In this document: in pieces, positions 35,522 through 44,116 of the stretch | How positions within the stretch are numbered: the stretch's first letter is position 1 | Layout: each line of letters begins with the position of its first letter | Assembly: GCF_014201615.1 (NCBI RefSeq) | Contig: NZ_JACHEU010000001.1 | Span: 1,197,631 to 1,261,630 of the forward strand | Direction of reading: 5' to 3' | Origin: Aquamicrobium lusatiense | GTDB lineage: Bacteria; Pseudomonadota; Alphaproteobacteria; Rhizobiales; Rhizobiaceae | DNA length: 64,000 nt | Program-made: the position numbers and the translations under genes | The notes under the pieces: model-generated | What the model saw: only the letters and a program-made list of their open reading frames with translations | What the model was told of the DNA's origin: nothing | Databases searched by the model: none

Positions 35522-37126
35522 ATGGACCGCTTCGCCGAACTCCTCGACCGTCTGGTGCTGACGCCGTCGCGCAACGGCAAGCTCAAACTGCTGACCGATT
35601 ATTGTCGCGAGACGGAAGACCCGGATCGCGGACTGGCGCTGGCGGCGATCACCGGCGACCTGTCCATCGCGGCGATAAAGCCTGCCATGCTGCGCGCGCT
35701 GGTGGCCGAGCGCATGGATCCGGTGCTGTTCGGCTATTCCTACGATTATGTCGGCGATTTGGCCGAGACCGTCTCGCTGGTTTGGCCGGCCCGGCACGAT
35801 GGGGATGCGGAATCCGCCACGCCCATGACGCTGGCCGACGTGGTGGCGAAGCTGCAAGGGGCCAGCCGCTCCGACGGGCCGCGTGTTCTGGCCGGTCTTC
35901 TCGACAGGTCCGACATCGCCGCCCGGTTCGCCATCATCAAGCTGGTTACCGGCGGCCTGCGCATCGGCGTGTCAGCCCGCCTCGCCAAACAGGCGCTGGC
36001 GGATCTCGGTCCCGTCGATGTGGCCGAGATCGAGGAACTGTGGCATGGGCTTGAGCCGCCCTATACGGACCTGTTCGCATGGCTGGAAGGGCGCGCGCCG
36101 AAGCCCGAGCGGGCGGCTTTTGCGTTGTTCCGGCCGGTGATGCTGTCCAATCCGGTCGGTGAGGGCGATCTGGAAAAGCTCGATCCGGCGGATTATGCGG
36201 CGGAATGGAAATGGGACGGCATTCGCGTGCAGGTGTCATCGGAAGGCGGCGTGCGGCGGCTCTATTCGCGCACCGGCGACGACGTTTCGCGCGCCTTTCC
36301 CGATCTGTCCGATGCACTCGATTTCGAGGCCGTCATCGACGGTGAGCTTCTGGTCGGCCAGCCGTCCGCCACCGGCACCTTCTCCGATCTTCAGCAGCGG
36401 CTGAACCGCAAGACGGTCTCGTCAAAGATCATGCAGAATTATCCGGCCTTCGTGCGCTGCTACGATCTTCTGCAACTGGGCGGCGATGATCTGCGGCACC
36501 TGCCGTTTCGCGAACGCCGCGCCCGGCTGAAGGATTTTGTGGCGAAGCTCGACCCTGTCCGCTTCGACCTCTCGCCTCTGGTCGCCTTCGAGGGTTGGGA
36601 ACAGCTCGAAGCACTGCGCACCGCACCGCCGCATCCGATCATCGAAGGGGTGATGCTGAAGCGCTGGGACGCGCCCTATCTTGCCGGCCGGCCGAAGGGC
36701 CCGTGGTTCAAGTGGAAGCGCGATCCGCACACGGTCGACGCCGTGCTGATGTATGCGCAGCGCGGCCACGGCAAGCGATCCTCCTTCTACTCCGACTATA
36801 CGTTCGGCGTCTGGGCCGGGCCGGAAGGCGAGGAGGAGCTGGTGCCGGTGGGCAAGGCCTATTTCGGTTTCACGGACGAGGAACTGCGCCGCATCGACAA
36901 ATATGTGCGCGACAACACGGTCGAGCGATTCGGCCCGGTGCGGGCCGTGCGCGCAGACCGCCAGAGCGGGCTGGTGCTGGAAGTGGCATTCGAAGGGCTC
37001 AACCGTTCCAGCCGCCACAAGTCGGGCGTGGCGATGCGGTTTCCGCGTGTCTCGCGCCTGCGCTGGGACAAGCCGGCTGCGGAAGCCGACCGCATCGAAA
37101 CGCTCAGGCGCCTGCTGGACGGATAG
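35522..37126 (+). CDS. ATP-dependent DNA ligase, PP_1105 family (cisplatin damage response type)
   Basis: 534 residues. Adenylating lysine in EWKWDGIRVQ (motif I, about residue 230), with FEAVIDGELL (III), EGVMLKRW (IV) and WFKWKRDPHTVD (V) in order; an N-terminal DNA-binding domain precedes. Matches TIGR04120. Unlike NAD-dependent LigA it is not essential and is linked to DNA damage tolerance. With PdeM, the helicase and the exonuclease it completes the four-gene repair module. Confidence 0.92.
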   Translation: MDRFAELLDRLVLTPSRNGKLKLLTDYCRETEDPDRGLALAAITGDLSIAAIKPAMLRALVAERMDPVLFGYSYDYVGDLAETVSLVWPARHDGDAESATPMTLADVVAKLQGASRSDGPRVLAGLLDRSDIAARFAIIKLVTGGLRIGVSARLAKQALADLGPVDVAEIEELWHGLEPPYTDLFAWLEGRAPKPERAAFALFRPVMLSNPVGEGDLEKLDPADYAAEWKWDGIRVQVSSEGGVRRLYSRTGDDVSRAFPDLSDALDFEAVIDGELLVGQPSATGTFSDLQQRLNRKTVSSKIMQNYPAFVRCYDLLQLGGDDLRHLPFRERRARLKDFVAKLDPVRFDLSPLVAFEGWEQLEALRTAPPHPIIEGVMLKRWDAPYLAGRPKGPWFKWKRDPHTVDAVLMYAQRGHGKRSSFYSDYTFGVWAGPEGEEELVPVGKAYFGFTDEELRRIDKYVRDNTVERFGPVRAVRADRQSGLVLEVAFEGLNRSSRHKSGVAMRFPRVSRLRWDKPAAEADRIETLRRLLDG

Positions 37127-37248
37127 GGCATTTCGCAGCCGGGCCGCCTCACCGGATGGCACACAAATGCAGCGAAGCAGGCAGACGAAGCGGCCGCCCG
37201 GACCTGATCCGGCTGTCGCGCAAGTTTCAGGCTCGAAGCCGGAGGCGG

Positions 37249-38286
37249 CTACTCCGCCACCGAAACGCGGATTTCGTAGATATCGACCGACCGACCCTGG
37301 TTTTCCACGTCGGACGTGATGGCGATGGTGCCGGCAGCCCCTGCGCGCTTGTCCGGGAACTGCACGTCGAACAGATATTCTCCGCGGTCGCCCTTCACGT
37401 CGTAGCGCTTGCGTCCGCAATCGCCGAGTTCACCGAAATTGCAGTCGATAGAAACCTGCGTTGCCGTGCCGCCTTCGCCGCGCGCGACGATGACGAAGAC
37501 AGCGCGCGTGCCGGCAACCTCGTCCAGTATGCCCTGTCCGACATCGAAGGATACGGCGGAGCCAGAACTGCCCGAGCGCACCCGCAGGTAGGTGCCGCTG
37601 TCATCTTCCATGACATCGGCTTTGGCGTCCGAGGGGGTGGATACCGTTGTCGGGTCCAGCGGCGTGAAGACGGTGATCCATTCGCCCGAGAAGCCGTTCT
37701 CGCCCGTGCGCAGCGGCGCCGTGGCCCCGCCGGAGGGGCTGAAATCCTCGTCCTCGACCGTTGCCGGCGGCACCGGCACTTCGCCACGCTGCTCGGGCGT
37801 CCGCAGGGCTCCCGATTGCAGCAGCCACCATGCGCCAAGAGCGACGACGGCAAGCACGGTCAGTGCGGCGAACAGGGCGGGCAGCCCGCGCCTGCGCGGC
37901 CGCCTCCGGCGCGGAGCGATGTCGGGCTCCGGCTCCATGGTGCGCGGCAAGGGCGCATCGGGCATGATGTCGGGCACGACCGGCATTATGTGCGCATCGG
38001 AGGCGGAGCTGCCGTGATGGCCCGGCGCGTCTATGCTGGGGGCATCGGCTCCGGCCGGATTTCCGGCAGCCGCGGGTGCGGGCAGGAACTCCGCTTCGAT
38101 CTCGGCGATCCTGGCCGTCATCGCCTTGCGACGGTTGATGGCCGATTCCACCGTCACGTTCGGATTGGCCTTCAGGGCCCGGTCGAGCGCGGAGAAGGCC
38201 GACCGATAGACCTTTTCGCGAAAGGCCCGGTCTGTGGAATCGCCTTTTTCCAGGGCATTCCGAATCGCTTTTTCGATCGGGTCCAA
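37249..38286 (-). CDS. Single-span membrane protein of unknown function
   Basis: 345 residues from a TTG at 38286, preceded by AGAGGA about 8 bases away; longer frames upstream lack such a site. The N-terminal 75 residues are helical and charged (LDPIEKAIRNALEKGDSTD). An acidic/proline linker with histidines and an arginine-rich patch (RRRRPRRR) precede one membrane span (LFAALTVLAVVALGAWWLL, about 150-170). The outer C-terminal domain is beta-rich with two close cysteines (DCNFGELGDC). I do not recognise the family with certainty; similar proteins occur in Rhizobiales. It ends 122 bp from the ligase gene, convergent to it. Confidence 0.72.
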   Translation of the reverse strand: MDPIEKAIRNALEKGDSTDRAFREKVYRSAFSALDRALKANPNVTVESAINRRKAMTARIAEIEAEFLPAPAAAGNPAGADAPSIDAPGHHGSSASDAHIMPVVPDIMPDAPLPRTMEPEPDIAPRRRRPRRRGLPALFAALTVLAVVALGAWWLLQSGALRTPEQRGEVPVPPATVEDEDFSPSGGATAPLRTGENGFSGEWITVFTPLDPTTVSTPSDAKADVMEDDSGTYLRVRSGSSGSAVSFDVGQGILDEVAGTRAVFVIVARGEGGTATQVSIDCNFGELGDCGRKRYDVKGDRGEYLFDVQFPDKRAGAAGTIAITSDVENQGRSVDIYEIRVSVAE

Positions 38287-38468
38287 GCCGGAATCCTCTG
38301 TACGCTGCTTTACACTATGCTGATGGTTACCCGCAGAATGCCGATCAATCAACGCCGCAGGCCTACGTAATGAGCCATGAACAGGCTGATGAGGGCGGGT
38401 TTGTGAAACCGGAACCGGGTTGCGGGGCAATTATCATCGACAATCGTCTCCGAAATTGCATTGGCATC

Positions 38469-38496
38469 TTGAATTTGCGCAGGCTTGCAGCTATCA
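38469..38496 (+). promoter_or_regulatory. Candidate promoter of tRNA-Thr
   Basis: TTGAAT at 38469-38474 and CTATCA at 38491-38496, 16 bases apart, stand 32 bases before the tRNA gene. The spacing and the CTTGAA-type -35 suit housekeeping promoters of Rhizobiales. Confidence 0.5.
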
Positions 38497-38527
38497 CGCC
38501 CGCATTCTCGGAGGCTGGTCCTCCCGG

Positions 38528-38603
38528 GCCGCTTTAGCTCAGTTGGTAGAGCACATCATTCGTAATGATGGGGTCGCGTGTTCGAGTCACGCAAGCGGCA
38601 CCA
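38528..38603 (+). tRNA. tRNA-Thr (anticodon CGT)
   Basis: 76 bases including an encoded CCA. The acceptor stem GCCGCTT (38528-38534) pairs with AAGCGGC (38593-38599), with A as discriminator. The D-loop AGCTCAGTTGGTAGAGC, the anticodon stem CATCA/TGATG enclosing loop TTCGTAA (anticodon CGT), and the T-loop GTTCGAGTC are all canonical. It reads ACG codons. No att-like repeat or integrase was found beside it. Confidence 0.97.
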
Positions 38604-38778
38604 CTCCTCTTCATCAGATTTGCATCATACGGCACGTCGCAGCCAGTCAGGCTGCTGGCGCCGCGTGATATTGCGGCTGGCTTGCCATGGGTCAGGAATT
38701 GTCGGCCACGGACATGGTGGAGACGCTGCCGGGCACTGCAATATAACTGTCATGAAAGTCGGGTAGCTGGGTCTAACC

Positions 38779-38967
38779 ATGACCACGCCATTCGTCCCCT
38801 CCACGATCAGAATCATCTCGCCGCGGGAGGAAACTCCGGTTTTCGGTGAAGTCCTGTTTGAGAATGAGGGCGGTGACAGGGTTACGATCCGGCTGGACCT
38901 TGAAGCCTGCGGCGCGCTGCGGCAGGTGATTTACGATCTGGAGCGGAAGCTGGCTGAAGCTTCCTGA
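38779..38967 (+). CDS. Small hypothetical protein (62 aa)
   Basis: 62 residues, no cysteine, no membrane segment, with alternating beta-like segments and a helical C-terminus (GALRQVIYDLERKLAEAS). Codon use is like that of its neighbours with G/C-rich third positions, which supports a real gene. No strong ribosome binding site was seen before the ATG. It stands alone between tRNA-Thr and the Lrp regulator. Function unknown. Confidence 0.5.
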   Translation: MTTPFVPSTIRIISPREETPVFGEVLFENEGGDRVTIRLDLEACGALRQVIYDLERKLAEAS

Positions 38968-39014
38968 ACGGGACGTTCGTCCGCTTAACGATCCGCGCGT
39001 ATCTCTACCTTCTT

Positions 39015-39452
39015 CTAAAGCCTTGCCTTGACGCTGCGCGGCGTGGCCAGCAGCAGGCTGGTCTCCGAATTGGTGATGCCGGCAATCAGCCTGATGCGCC
39101 GCAGCACCTGATCGAAGGCGATCAGGTCGGAGGTGCCGAGCTCCGCCACCAGATCCCATTTGCCGTTGGTGGTGTGGATGGCGCTCACCTCCGAAAAGCC
39201 GTTCAGCGTCTTGATGACGGCATCGGCGCTGTGCCCGCCGATCTCGATCATCATGATGCCGCGCACCGGCAGGTCGATGGCATCGGAACGCAGGATGACG
39301 GTGAAGCCGATGATTTCGCCACTTTTCTTCAGCCGCTCCAGCCGTGCGCGCACCGTGGCGCGGGTGAGCCCGAGCTCCGTCGCCAGATCGGAAAGGCTGC
39401 GTCGCCCGTCATGGCGCAATATGGTGATAAGCCGTTGGTCGATTGCGTCCAT
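39015..39452 (-). CDS. Lrp/AsnC family transcriptional regulator
   Basis: 145 residues from ATG 39452 (MDAIDQRL); an in-frame ATG at 39485 would add 11 residues but has no ribosome binding site. The AsnC-type helix-turn-helix covers about residues 1-60 (LSDLATELGLTRATVRARLERL), followed by the RAM effector domain (about 70-140, GIMMIEIGG, GKWDLVAELGTSDL). Lrp-type regulators sense amino acids. It is divergent from arginase and ornithine cyclodeaminase, so it probably activates arginine or ornithine breakdown. Confidence 0.88.
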   Translation of the reverse strand: MDAIDQRLITILRHDGRRSLSDLATELGLTRATVRARLERLKKSGEIIGFTVILRSDAIDLPVRGIMMIEIGGHSADAVIKTLNGFSEVSAIHTTNGKWDLVAELGTSDLIAFDQVLRRIRLIAGITNSETSLLLATPRSVKARL

Positions 39453-39581
39453 TTGCTGCTCATTTCGATCAATCAGTCTGACCATATAGGTAAGTCACAC
39501 GCGCGAATTAGGCAATCTGGCTGCTTCCAAGTGCCGGGAGAATGGAGTTTCCTAGCTCTGCAAAGAGCTTGAGGAACGGCC

Positions 39582-40499
39582 ATGAACTGCAAACTGATTT
39601 CCGTACCGGTCGAACAGGGACAACCCGTTCCCGGATGTGCGCTTGGCCCCGAGGCGCTGAAGGGTGCCGGTGTGGCCGCCGCGCTCGGCGAGCTTGGCCA
39701 TGATGTGACCGATCTTGGCGCCGTGCCGACGCCCGCACCGCACCCCGTACCGCCCCATGCCAACAATCTGAAGCATCTGCCCGAAATCAGCGCCTGGATC
39801 GAGGCGACCGCCAACATGGCTTATGAGGCCAGCGCGGATGGCTTTCCGATCTTCATTGGCGGCGACCACAGCATTTCGGCCGGCTCGGTGTCGGGCATCG
39901 CCCGCCGCGCCGCCGAACAGGGCCGTCCGCTTTTCGTCCTTTGGATGGATGCCCATTCCGATTTCCACACGCTGGACACCACCACCAGCGGCAATCTGCA
40001 CGGCGTACCGCTGGCCTATCTGTGCGGCCTGCCGGGCTTTGAAGGCTACTTCCCGCCGCTTGTTGCGCCGCTGGCGCAGGAGCGGGTCTGCATTCTGGGA
40101 CTGCGCAGCGTCGACAGGGCTGAGCGTGAGGCCTTGGCCAGTTCACCCGTGCGCGCCTATGACATGAGCACCATCGACCGCAAGGGCATCGCGCCCCTGC
40201 TTGAAGCCTTCCTCGATGAAGTACGCGCGGCCAACGGCCTGCTGCATGTCTCCTTCGACGTGGATTTCCTCGATCCGCCGCTGGCGCCGGGTGTTGGCAC
40301 GCCGGTTCAGGGCGGCGCCACCTTCCGCGAGGCCCATCTGGCGATGGAGATGCTGCATGAGAGCGGACTGGTGGCCAGCCTTGATGTGGTCGAACTCAAT
40401 CCCACGCTCGACGAGCGTGGCCGCACGGCAGGGCTCGCCATCGAACTGGTGAGCAGCCTGCTCGGCAAGACGATAACGGGCAAGAGGAGGGCAGCCTGA
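39582..40499 (+). CDS. rocF: Arginase
   Basis: 305 residues. It hydrolyses L-arginine to ornithine and urea using a binuclear manganese centre. The metal ligands are in GGDHSIS, WMDAHSDFHT (DAHxD) and SFDVDFLDP (DxD); a SGNLHGVPLA loop follows the second motif. The regulator gene is divergent and the next gene, starting directly after its stop, converts ornithine to proline, giving an arginine-to-proline route. Confidence 0.95.
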   Translation: MNCKLISVPVEQGQPVPGCALGPEALKGAGVAAALGELGHDVTDLGAVPTPAPHPVPPHANNLKHLPEISAWIEATANMAYEASADGFPIFIGGDHSISAGSVSGIARRAAEQGRPLFVLWMDAHSDFHTLDTTTSGNLHGVPLAYLCGLPGFEGYFPPLVAPLAQERVCILGLRSVDRAEREALASSPVRAYDMSTIDRKGIAPLLEAFLDEVRAANGLLHVSFDVDFLDPPLAPGVGTPVQGGATFREAHLAMEMLHESGLVASLDVVELNPTLDERGRTAGLAIELVSSLLGKTITGKRRAA

Positions 40500-41558
40500 A
40501 TGGACAAGCAACTGAACGTGGTGCCGTTCGTCAGCGTCGACCGCATGATGCGGCTGGTGCATTCGGTGGGGATCGAACGATTTCTGACCGAACTCGCCGG
40601 CTATATCGAGGAAGACTTCCGCCGCTGGCAGAGTTTTGACAAGACGCCGCGCATCGCTTCGCACAGCGTGGATGGCGTCATCGAACTGATGCCGACCAGC
40701 GACGGCAAGCTCTACGGCTTCAAATATGTCAACGGCCATCCCAAGAACACGCGCGACGGCCTCCAGACGGTGACCGCCTTCGGGCTGCTGGCGGATGTGG
40801 CGACCGGCTATCCGGTGCTTTTGTCGGAAATGACGATGCTGACGGCGCTGCGCACCGCCGCCATGTCGGCACTCGCCGGCAAATATCTGGCGCCGAAGGG
40901 CGGCAGGACCATGGCCCTGATCGGCAATGGCGCGCAGTCCGAGTTTCAGGCGCTCGCCTTCAAGGCGCTGCTTGGCGTGGACAAGCTTCGCCTCTACGAC
41001 ATCGACCCGGCCGCATCGCGCAAATGTGCCGGCAATCTGGCGCGGCACGGCTTTGCTTCGATCGAGATCTTCGGTGCGGCAGCCGAGGCTGTCGAGGGTG
41101 CCTCGATCATCACCACCGCCACCGCCGACAAGCAATATGCCACGATCCTCACCGACAACATGGTCGGTCTCGGCGTCCACATCAACGCCGTGGGCGGCGA
41201 TTGCCCCGGCAAGACCGAGATCCATGGCGACATCCTGCGGCGCTCGGACATTTTCGTGGAGTTTCCGCCGCAGACCCGCATCGAGGGCGAGATCCAGCAG
41301 CTTGGCCCGGATCATCCCGTCATCGAATTGTGGGATGTGATCGCCGGTCATGTTCAGGGCCGCCGCGACGAGCGTCAGATCACGCTGTTCGATTCGGTCG
41401 GCTTCGCCATCGAGGATTTCTCCGCGCTGCGCTACGTCTATGATCTGACGGTGGATGGCGATGCGCTGGAAGCGCTCGACCTGATCGCCGATCCGGACGA
41501 TCCGCGCGATCTGTTCGGCATGCTGATGCGTTCGCCGGCAGCTCCTGCCGCGCACTGA
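40500..41558 (+). CDS. Ornithine cyclodeaminase
   Basis: 352 residues, ornithine cyclodeaminase/mu-crystallin family. It converts L-ornithine to L-proline and ammonia with bound NAD. Typical features are YGFKYVNGHPKN, SEMTMLTALRTAA, the Rossmann loop LIGNGAQSEFQ, and INAVGGDCPGKTE with the catalytic Asp region. The ATG follows the arginase TGA directly (TGAATG), indicating coupled translation of the two pathway steps. Confidence 0.95.
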   Translation: MDKQLNVVPFVSVDRMMRLVHSVGIERFLTELAGYIEEDFRRWQSFDKTPRIASHSVDGVIELMPTSDGKLYGFKYVNGHPKNTRDGLQTVTAFGLLADVATGYPVLLSEMTMLTALRTAAMSALAGKYLAPKGGRTMALIGNGAQSEFQALAFKALLGVDKLRLYDIDPAASRKCAGNLARHGFASIEIFGAAAEAVEGASIITTATADKQYATILTDNMVGLGVHINAVGGDCPGKTEIHGDILRRSDIFVEFPPQTRIEGEIQQLGPDHPVIELWDVIAGHVQGRRDERQITLFDSVGFAIEDFSALRYVYDLTVDGDALEALDLIADPDDPRDLFGMLMRSPAAPAAH

Positions 41559-41607
41559 ATTCAGATCGCCGTGCGTCCATTCGGACGCACAAAGGACGAT
41601 CTGAATT
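41558..41607 (+). terminator. Long hairpin after the ornithine cyclodeaminase gene
   Basis: An 11-bp outer stem (41558-41568 with 41597-41607) and an 8-bp inner stem (GTGCGTCC 41571-41578 with 41583-41590) enclose a 4-base loop, starting at the stop codon. There is little T tract, but it is the likely 3' end of the arginase operon transcript. Confidence 0.6.
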
Positions 41608-41614
41608 ATTGATA

Positions 41615-41663
41615 GAGCATCGGAAGCACCGAAAACCGGATTCCACCATTCGGTCCGATGCTC
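41615..41663. repeat. Rhizobiales intergenic palindrome
   Basis: GAGCATCGGA (41615-41624) and its exact complement TCCGATGCTC (41654-41663) flank AAAACCGGATTCCAC-type sequence. The pattern is the short palindromic element widespread between genes in Mesorhizobium and Brucella relatives. Its right arm runs into the MocR gene's stop codon. Confidence 0.65.
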
Positions 41664-43072
41664 TAGCCGCGCATCGCGGCTTCAAGACTGCGATAAATCC
41701 GCTCGTCGCCCGACTGGGCGACGTTGAAGCGCATGAAGCCGTGCGCGGTCTGCGAGAGGCTGAAGGCGTTTCCGGGTGCAAGCACGATGTCCTCGGCCAG
41801 CGCCTGCCGGGCGACATTGCCCGCATCCACGCCTTCCGGCAGGTGACACCACAGGAACATTCCGGCCTGCGGCATCAGCCATGGCCTGATGCCGATCGCT
41901 TCCAGCCGTCCGGCCGTTTCGGCCATCGAGCGCGCGAGTTTCACACGCAACGCTTCCAGATGCTTGCGGTAGCTGCCGTCGATCAGAAGGTTCAGCACCA
42001 GAGCCTCGGCGAAGTGGCTGCCGCCGAAGCTGGTGGCGATCTTGAGATCGACCAGCCCTTCCAGCCAGTCCGGTCTTGCCGCCACATAGCCGCAGCGCAC
42101 CGAGGCCGAAAGGGTCTTTGAAAAGCTTCCCGTGGCGATGACCCGCTCCAGCCCGTCGAAAGCGGCGAGCCGGGGTGCGGGAGAGATCTCGAAATCGGCG
42201 AAGATATCGTCCTCGACGATGATCAGCTCATGCTGGTCGGCCAGCTTGAGCAGGCGATGGGCCGTCACCGGCGAAAGGGTGGCGCCGGTGGGATTGTGAA
42301 TGCCGCTGTTGGTCAGGTAGAGCCTTGGCCGGTGTTCTTCCAGCACAGCCGCGAACTTCGCGATGTCTGGCCCATCCGGCCCATAGGGCACGCTCACCAC
42401 CCTGGCCCGGTGGGCGCGCAGCAGGGCATGGAAATTGAAGTAGCAGGGATCGTCGACCACCACCGTATTGCCCGGTTCGAGCAGGTAGCGGCAGATCAGG
42501 TCGAGGGTGTGCGTGCCGGATTCGCTCAGCATCACCTGTTCGGGCGCGGCGGGAATGCCATGCGCGCCCATGCGCCGCGCCAGCAATTCGCGCAGCGGCC
42601 GCAGGCCGAGCGGCGTGCCGTAGTCGGCAAGCGTTGCATCGGCCGCGCGCGATGCCGTGCGCAGGCCGCGCCGGATCGCCTCATGCGGCATCCATGACGC
42701 CGGCAGCCAGCCGCAGCCCGGCTTCAGCACGGTGTCGCCCGCATCCAGCGACTGGCGCGAGATCCACAGGGGATCGACCTCGCGGTCGAGCCTCGGGCCG
42801 ATCTCGGCCAGCGAAAGCGGAGCCATGGGCGCGCTGACATAGTAGCCAGAGCCCGGCCGCGCGCGGATGAGCCCTTCCGCCGCAAGCCGTTCGTAAGCCT
42901 CCACCACAGTCGATTTCGACACGCGCATGGTGGTGGCGAGCGCGCGGATCGAGGGCAGACGGGCACCCGGCGTCAGGCCGCGCGATACGATGCGCCGGCG
43001 GATCGAGGCCATCACAGTGCTGATCAGGGTATCACCCTGAGCGGCACCTTGCCGGGAGGAAGCGGTTTCCAT
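41663..43072 (-). CDS. MocR-type regulator: GntR DNA-binding domain fused to PLP aminotransferase-like domain
   Basis: 469 residues. Residues 15-85 are a GntR winged helix (LPSIRALATTMRVSKSTVVEAYERL). The rest has the fold-type I aminotransferase shape, with the PLP lysine in ATGSFSKTLSASVRCGY, the NPTG motif in SGIHNPTGATL and the VVDDPCYFNF loop. MocR regulators use PLP, or PLP with an amino acid, as effector. The EamA transporter gene is divergent and the spacer has a strong palindrome, so it probably controls that exporter. The effector is unknown. Confidence 0.9.
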   Translation of the reverse strand: METASSRQGAAQGDTLISTVMASIRRRIVSRGLTPGARLPSIRALATTMRVSKSTVVEAYERLAAEGLIRARPGSGYYVSAPMAPLSLAEIGPRLDREVDPLWISRQSLDAGDTVLKPGCGWLPASWMPHEAIRRGLRTASRAADATLADYGTPLGLRPLRELLARRMGAHGIPAAPEQVMLSESGTHTLDLICRYLLEPGNTVVVDDPCYFNFHALLRAHRARVVSVPYGPDGPDIAKFAAVLEEHRPRLYLTNSGIHNPTGATLSPVTAHRLLKLADQHELIIVEDDIFADFEISPAPRLAAFDGLERVIATGSFSKTLSASVRCGYVAARPDWLEGLVDLKIATSFGGSHFAEALVLNLLIDGSYRKHLEALRVKLARSMAETAGRLEAIGIRPWLMPQAGMFLWCHLPEGVDAGNVARQALAEDIVLAPGNAFSLSQTAHGFMRFNVAQSGDERIYRSLEAAMRG

Positions 43073-43090
43073 TCGTACTGCCCTTCAGAC

Positions 43091-43128
43091 CAATACAGTT
43101 CGGTGAAACCGTACTGCACTGTATCTGG
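43091..43128. promoter_or_regulatory. Nested inverted repeat, candidate MocR operator
   Basis: ATACAGT (43093-43099) and ACTGTAT (43118-43124) form a perfect outer repeat, and CGGT/ACCG form an inner one around GAA. GTACTG also occurs at 43111-43116 and as a further copy near 43074. The site is centred between the MocR and EamA starts. Confidence 0.55.
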
Positions 43129-43172
43129 AAAAACCATGCCCTCCCGGCCGATAGCAACGGAAACGGCAGGTG

Positions 43173-44042
43173 ATGGACATGGACAAGACGACGACCGGAT
43201 GGCTGAGTGGATTTCTGGGGGTTCTGATCTTTTCGGGATCCCTGCCGGCCACGCGCGTGGCCGTTGCCGATTTCGATCCCGTCTTCCTGACGGCAGCGCG
43301 CGGCACCATAGCCGGCCTGATCGCGCTGGCACTGCTGGTGGCGCTGCGCGAGCGCCGGCCGGGTCGTGACGACCTTGTGTCGCTCGCCATCGTTTCGCTT
43401 GGCGTTGTGGTCGGCTTTCCGCTTTTGACGGCGATTGCCCTGCAGCATATGACCTCGGCCCATTCCATCGTGTTCATCGGCCTGCTGCCGCTGGCCACCG
43501 CTATCTTTGGCGTGCTGCGCGGCGGTGAGCGTCCGCGTCCTGCCTTCTGGGCGTTCTCCTGTCTGGGCAGCGCGCTGGTCGTGGGCTTCGCCATCTCGCA
43601 GGGCGTGTCGGCGGCACCGCTTGGCGATGCGCTGATGCTGGCCGCGATCATCGTGTGCGGGCTGGGCTATGCGGAAGGCGGCAGGCTGTCGCGCAAGCTG
43701 GGCGGCTGGCAGGTGATCTCATGGGCGCTGGTGCTGTCGCTTCCCGTCATGGCACTGGTCGCCCTGCTCACCAGTCCGGCCACGCTCGCCGGTATCGGCG
43801 GCCCGGCATGGATCGGGCTTGCCTATGTGTCGCTGTTTTCGATGCTGATCGGTTTCGTCTTCTGGTATCGCGGACTGGCGCTGGGCGGCATCGCGGCGGT
43901 GGGCCAGCTTCAGCTCCTGCAGCCCTTCTTCGGGTTGGCGCTGGCGGCGCTGCTGCTGCACGAAGAGGTCAATGCGGCCATGATCGTCGTGACCGTCGCC
44001 ATCGTGGCCTGCGTCGCAGGCGCCAGAAAGTTCGCCAGATAG
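43173..44042 (+). CDS. EamA/DMT family transporter
   Basis: 289 residues with about ten hydrophobic segments in two EamA repeats. Visible are GFLGVLIFSGSLPATRVAV at the start, MTSAHSIVFIGLLPLATAIFG in the first half, and SLFSMLIGFVFWYRGLALGG with QPFFGLALAALLLHEEV at the end. The family exports amino acids and other metabolites. Starts at 43170 (GTG), 43173 and 43179 are in frame; the choice changes only 1-3 residues. Divergent from a MocR regulator, whose likely control suggests a metabolite-induced exporter. Confidence 0.87.
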   Translation: MDMDKTTTGWLSGFLGVLIFSGSLPATRVAVADFDPVFLTAARGTIAGLIALALLVALRERRPGRDDLVSLAIVSLGVVVGFPLLTAIALQHMTSAHSIVFIGLLPLATAIFGVLRGGERPRPAFWAFSCLGSALVVGFAISQGVSAAPLGDALMLAAIIVCGLGYAEGGRLSRKLGGWQVISWALVLSLPVMALVALLTSPATLAGIGGPAWIGLAYVSLFSMLIGFVFWYRGLALGGIAAVGQLQLLQPFFGLALAALLLHEEVNAAMIVVTVAIVACVAGARKFAR

Positions 44043-44045
44043 TTT

Positions 44046-44108
44046 CGGAACAGACGACTGTTCCGCAGAGTGATGTGGCCCGCACGCACAGCGTGATGCG
44101 GGCCACAT
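44046..44108. terminator. Double hairpin between the EamA and pseudoazurin genes
   Basis: Two perfect inverted repeats in series: CGGAACAG/CTGTTCCG (44046-44065, 4-base loop) and a 12-bp stem ATGTGGCCCGCA/TGCGGGCCACAT (44073-44108). They sit between two convergent genes and probably end both transcripts. Confidence 0.7.
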
Positions 44109-44116
44109 GAAAAGCC

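Noticed and set aside
36595..38370. 591-codon frame spanning the ligase 3' end and the unknown membrane protein
   Set aside because: It is out of frame with the ligase and antisense to the membrane protein. Its Arg/Gly-rich composition marks it as a shadow.
38604..38778. Integration site or mobile element next to tRNA-Thr
   Set aside because: No repeat of the tRNA 3' end, integrase or composition change was found in the following kilobases.
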